From NCBI GenBank assembly GCA_001825565.1, contig MHXM01000134.1, forward strand, positions 1-14,751: DNA of 14,751 bases. The letters run 5' to 3'. Below the pieces are notes generated by a model. The model had not been told where the DNA came from, searched no databases, and saw only the letters and a program-made list of their open reading frames with translations. Shown here piece after piece: positions 13,774 through 14,751 of the stretch (positions within the stretch are counted from its first letter, which is position 1; each line of letters starts with the position of its first letter). The DNA comes from Desulfuromonadaceae bacterium GWC2_58_13. Its GTDB lineage: Bacteria; Desulfobacterota; Desulfuromonadia; Desulfuromonadales; Trichloromonadaceae. Both the position numbers and the translations under genes were made by a program.

Positions 13774-14751
13774 TATTCCATTCCGGCCCAGAATTGGCGA
13801 CCGATTTCGTAGGTCTGGACATCCGTTTCGGCGCCGGCGGGAACCTTTTGATTGAACACATTATAAACCTCAAGACTCAACTGAATCCCCTGGCTGCGGA
13901 AAAGATTTTGGCGCCAGTCAAGCTTCCAGTCAAAAATCCAGGACTCCGGCTGTTTTTCTTCCCGGTAGGACGTCACCGTAAACTCAGTCGGAAAATTCGC
14001 CGCCGTTTTTTCCGCAGTGGAAAAACCATTTGCAACAAGCCCTACGTAACCACTACGGTACTTGGTAAAATTTGTAAAACTAAAATTGTAAGGCAACTTG
14101 ACGGAGTAGGTCAAATTAGCGACCCAAGGCCGATTATAATCCCGACGGGTCAATTCAGAACATGAAATGACCTTATTGTTATCATCCGCGTCCAAACAAA
14201 TCCTTTCTATATCCACTAAATCATCAAATTTATCATCATAACTTTCATTGCTGGTATTCGTTTCCTGATAAACAATATTGATTGAAACATAATGCTTGCC
14301 GAAATTCCTCTCCCATGCAGCACTATATTCTTCATGACGGCTTGAGCCGTTATTATTCAAAACCAGGGGTTTGTTGCCATCAAGATCGGGCTCGCCGGTC
14401 TCTTGGGCAAATTCATCTTCGCCGTCGCGCCGCACGTAGGTCAGATTCAAGCGTCCCCCCATAAGGGCCTGGTCGACGCCAACAACCGCCTCATCTGAAT
14501 AAGGGGTCGCAAGATTGGAATACCGATAACTGCGCGGAGCCTGGGTCGGGTCTGGCCAGGGCTCCGGCTGATTGTCGGCTGACAGCGTTTGGCTGCGGGA
14601 TTCAAGACGCCCTTTCAAGATAGCCTCACGTAGTTTGTACGTCAGGAGGGTTTTCCCGTAATAGCGGTTCCATCCCCCCACCAGCAAGGTATCGCCATTG
14701 CCGAAGATATCCCAGGTGGCGGCCAGACGGGGGGCCCAGTTGTCATTGTGC
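13764..14751 (-). CDS. TonB-dependent outer membrane receptor, C-terminal barrel, partial
   Basis: This is a predicted outer-membrane gated channel for TonB-energised uptake; the substrate is unknown. The frame is open to the right window edge, so plug domain and start are missing; about 328 residues are seen. The first visible residues include N-W-A-P-R-L-A-A-T-W-D-I-F-G-N-G-D-T-L and W-N-R-Y-Y, typical of the barrel part of TonB receptors of the carboxypeptidase-regulatory-like type. Alternating amphipathic strands follow (for example WAANLTYSVKLPYNF-like segments and L-S-L-E-V-Y-N-V-F-N-Q). The C-terminus WAGMEYYF has the final Phe used for outer-membrane insertion. A presumed loop holds two cysteines (R-I-C-L-D and V-I-S-C-S) that could form a disulfide. 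The gene converges on the LVIVD gene and overlaps its end by 10 nt, leaving no room for an ordinary terminator between them. Confidence 0.85.
   Translation of the reverse strand, partial: HNDNWAPRLAATWDIFGNGDTLLVGGWNRYYGKTLLTYKLREAILKGRLESRSQTLSADNQPEPWPDPTQAPRSYRYSNLATPYSDEAVVGVDQALMGGRLNLTYVRRDGEDEFAQETGEPDLDGNKPLVLNNNGSSRHEEYSAAWERNFGKHYVSINIVYQETNTSNESYDDKFDDLVDIERICLDADDNNKVISCSELTRRDYNRPWVANLTYSVKLPYNFSFTNFTKYRSGYVGLVANGFSTAEKTAANFPTEFTVTSYREEKQPESWIFDWKLDWRQNLFRSQGIQLSLEVYNVFNQKVPAGAETDVQTYEIGRQFWAGMEYYF

Overview
The window looks like the chromosome of a Gram-negative anaerobe of the Desulfuromonadales (Geobacter/Desulfuromonas/Pelobacter relatives). The main evidence is a Geobacter-type succinate dehydrogenase/fumarate reductase operon: a single-subunit cytochrome b, a 638-aa flavoprotein that begins like the Geobacter protein as I recall it, and a FeS subunit. 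An outer-membrane toolkit (TamA/TamB, an alanine-zipper lipoprotein, a TonB-dependent receptor) and a sigma-54 promoter agree with this. The genus assignment is inference; there is no rRNA or other taxonomic marker. No tRNA, rRNA, CRISPR array, insertion sequence or phage gene was seen.

Layout. (1) 1-2058, minus strand: tamA followed by the 5' end of tamB, overlapping by 7 nt. (2) 2131-3607: a LysM/YkuD L,D-transpeptidase on the plus strand converges on an OprI/Lpp-like lipoprotein ending in lysine. Terminators lie between them, one of them bidirectional. The pair suggests a Braun-lipoprotein-like attachment of outer membrane to peptidoglycan. (3) 3788-7132, minus strand: frdC-frdA-frdB, ended by a long hairpin terminator. 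(4) 7142-8015: about 870 bp with no convincing long gene but much structure: a possible leader ORF, a 7-bp-period repeat upstream of frdC, a GC-rich hairpin block, palindromes and direct repeats, and a good sigma-54 -24/-12 promoter. (5) 8016-8534: two tandem paralogous small single-span membrane proteins under that promoter, closed by a strong terminator. (6) 8765-13773: a 952-aa hybrid histidine kinase translationally coupled to a 717-aa membrane-anchored LVIVD-repeat beta-propeller protein. (7) 13764-14751, minus strand: the 3' part of a TonB-dependent receptor gene, whose 3' end overlaps that of the propeller gene.

How the genes fit together. Most of the window concerns the cell envelope and respiration. 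TamA/B and the transpeptidase/lipoprotein pair build and tether the outer membrane. FrdCAB links the menaquinone pool to succinate/fumarate in the TCA cycle. The kinase/propeller operon looks like an envelope-sensing module with no DNA-binding output of its own. The parts most worth following up are the sigma-54-driven small membrane protein pair and the kinase/LVIVD operon; I know no established function for either.
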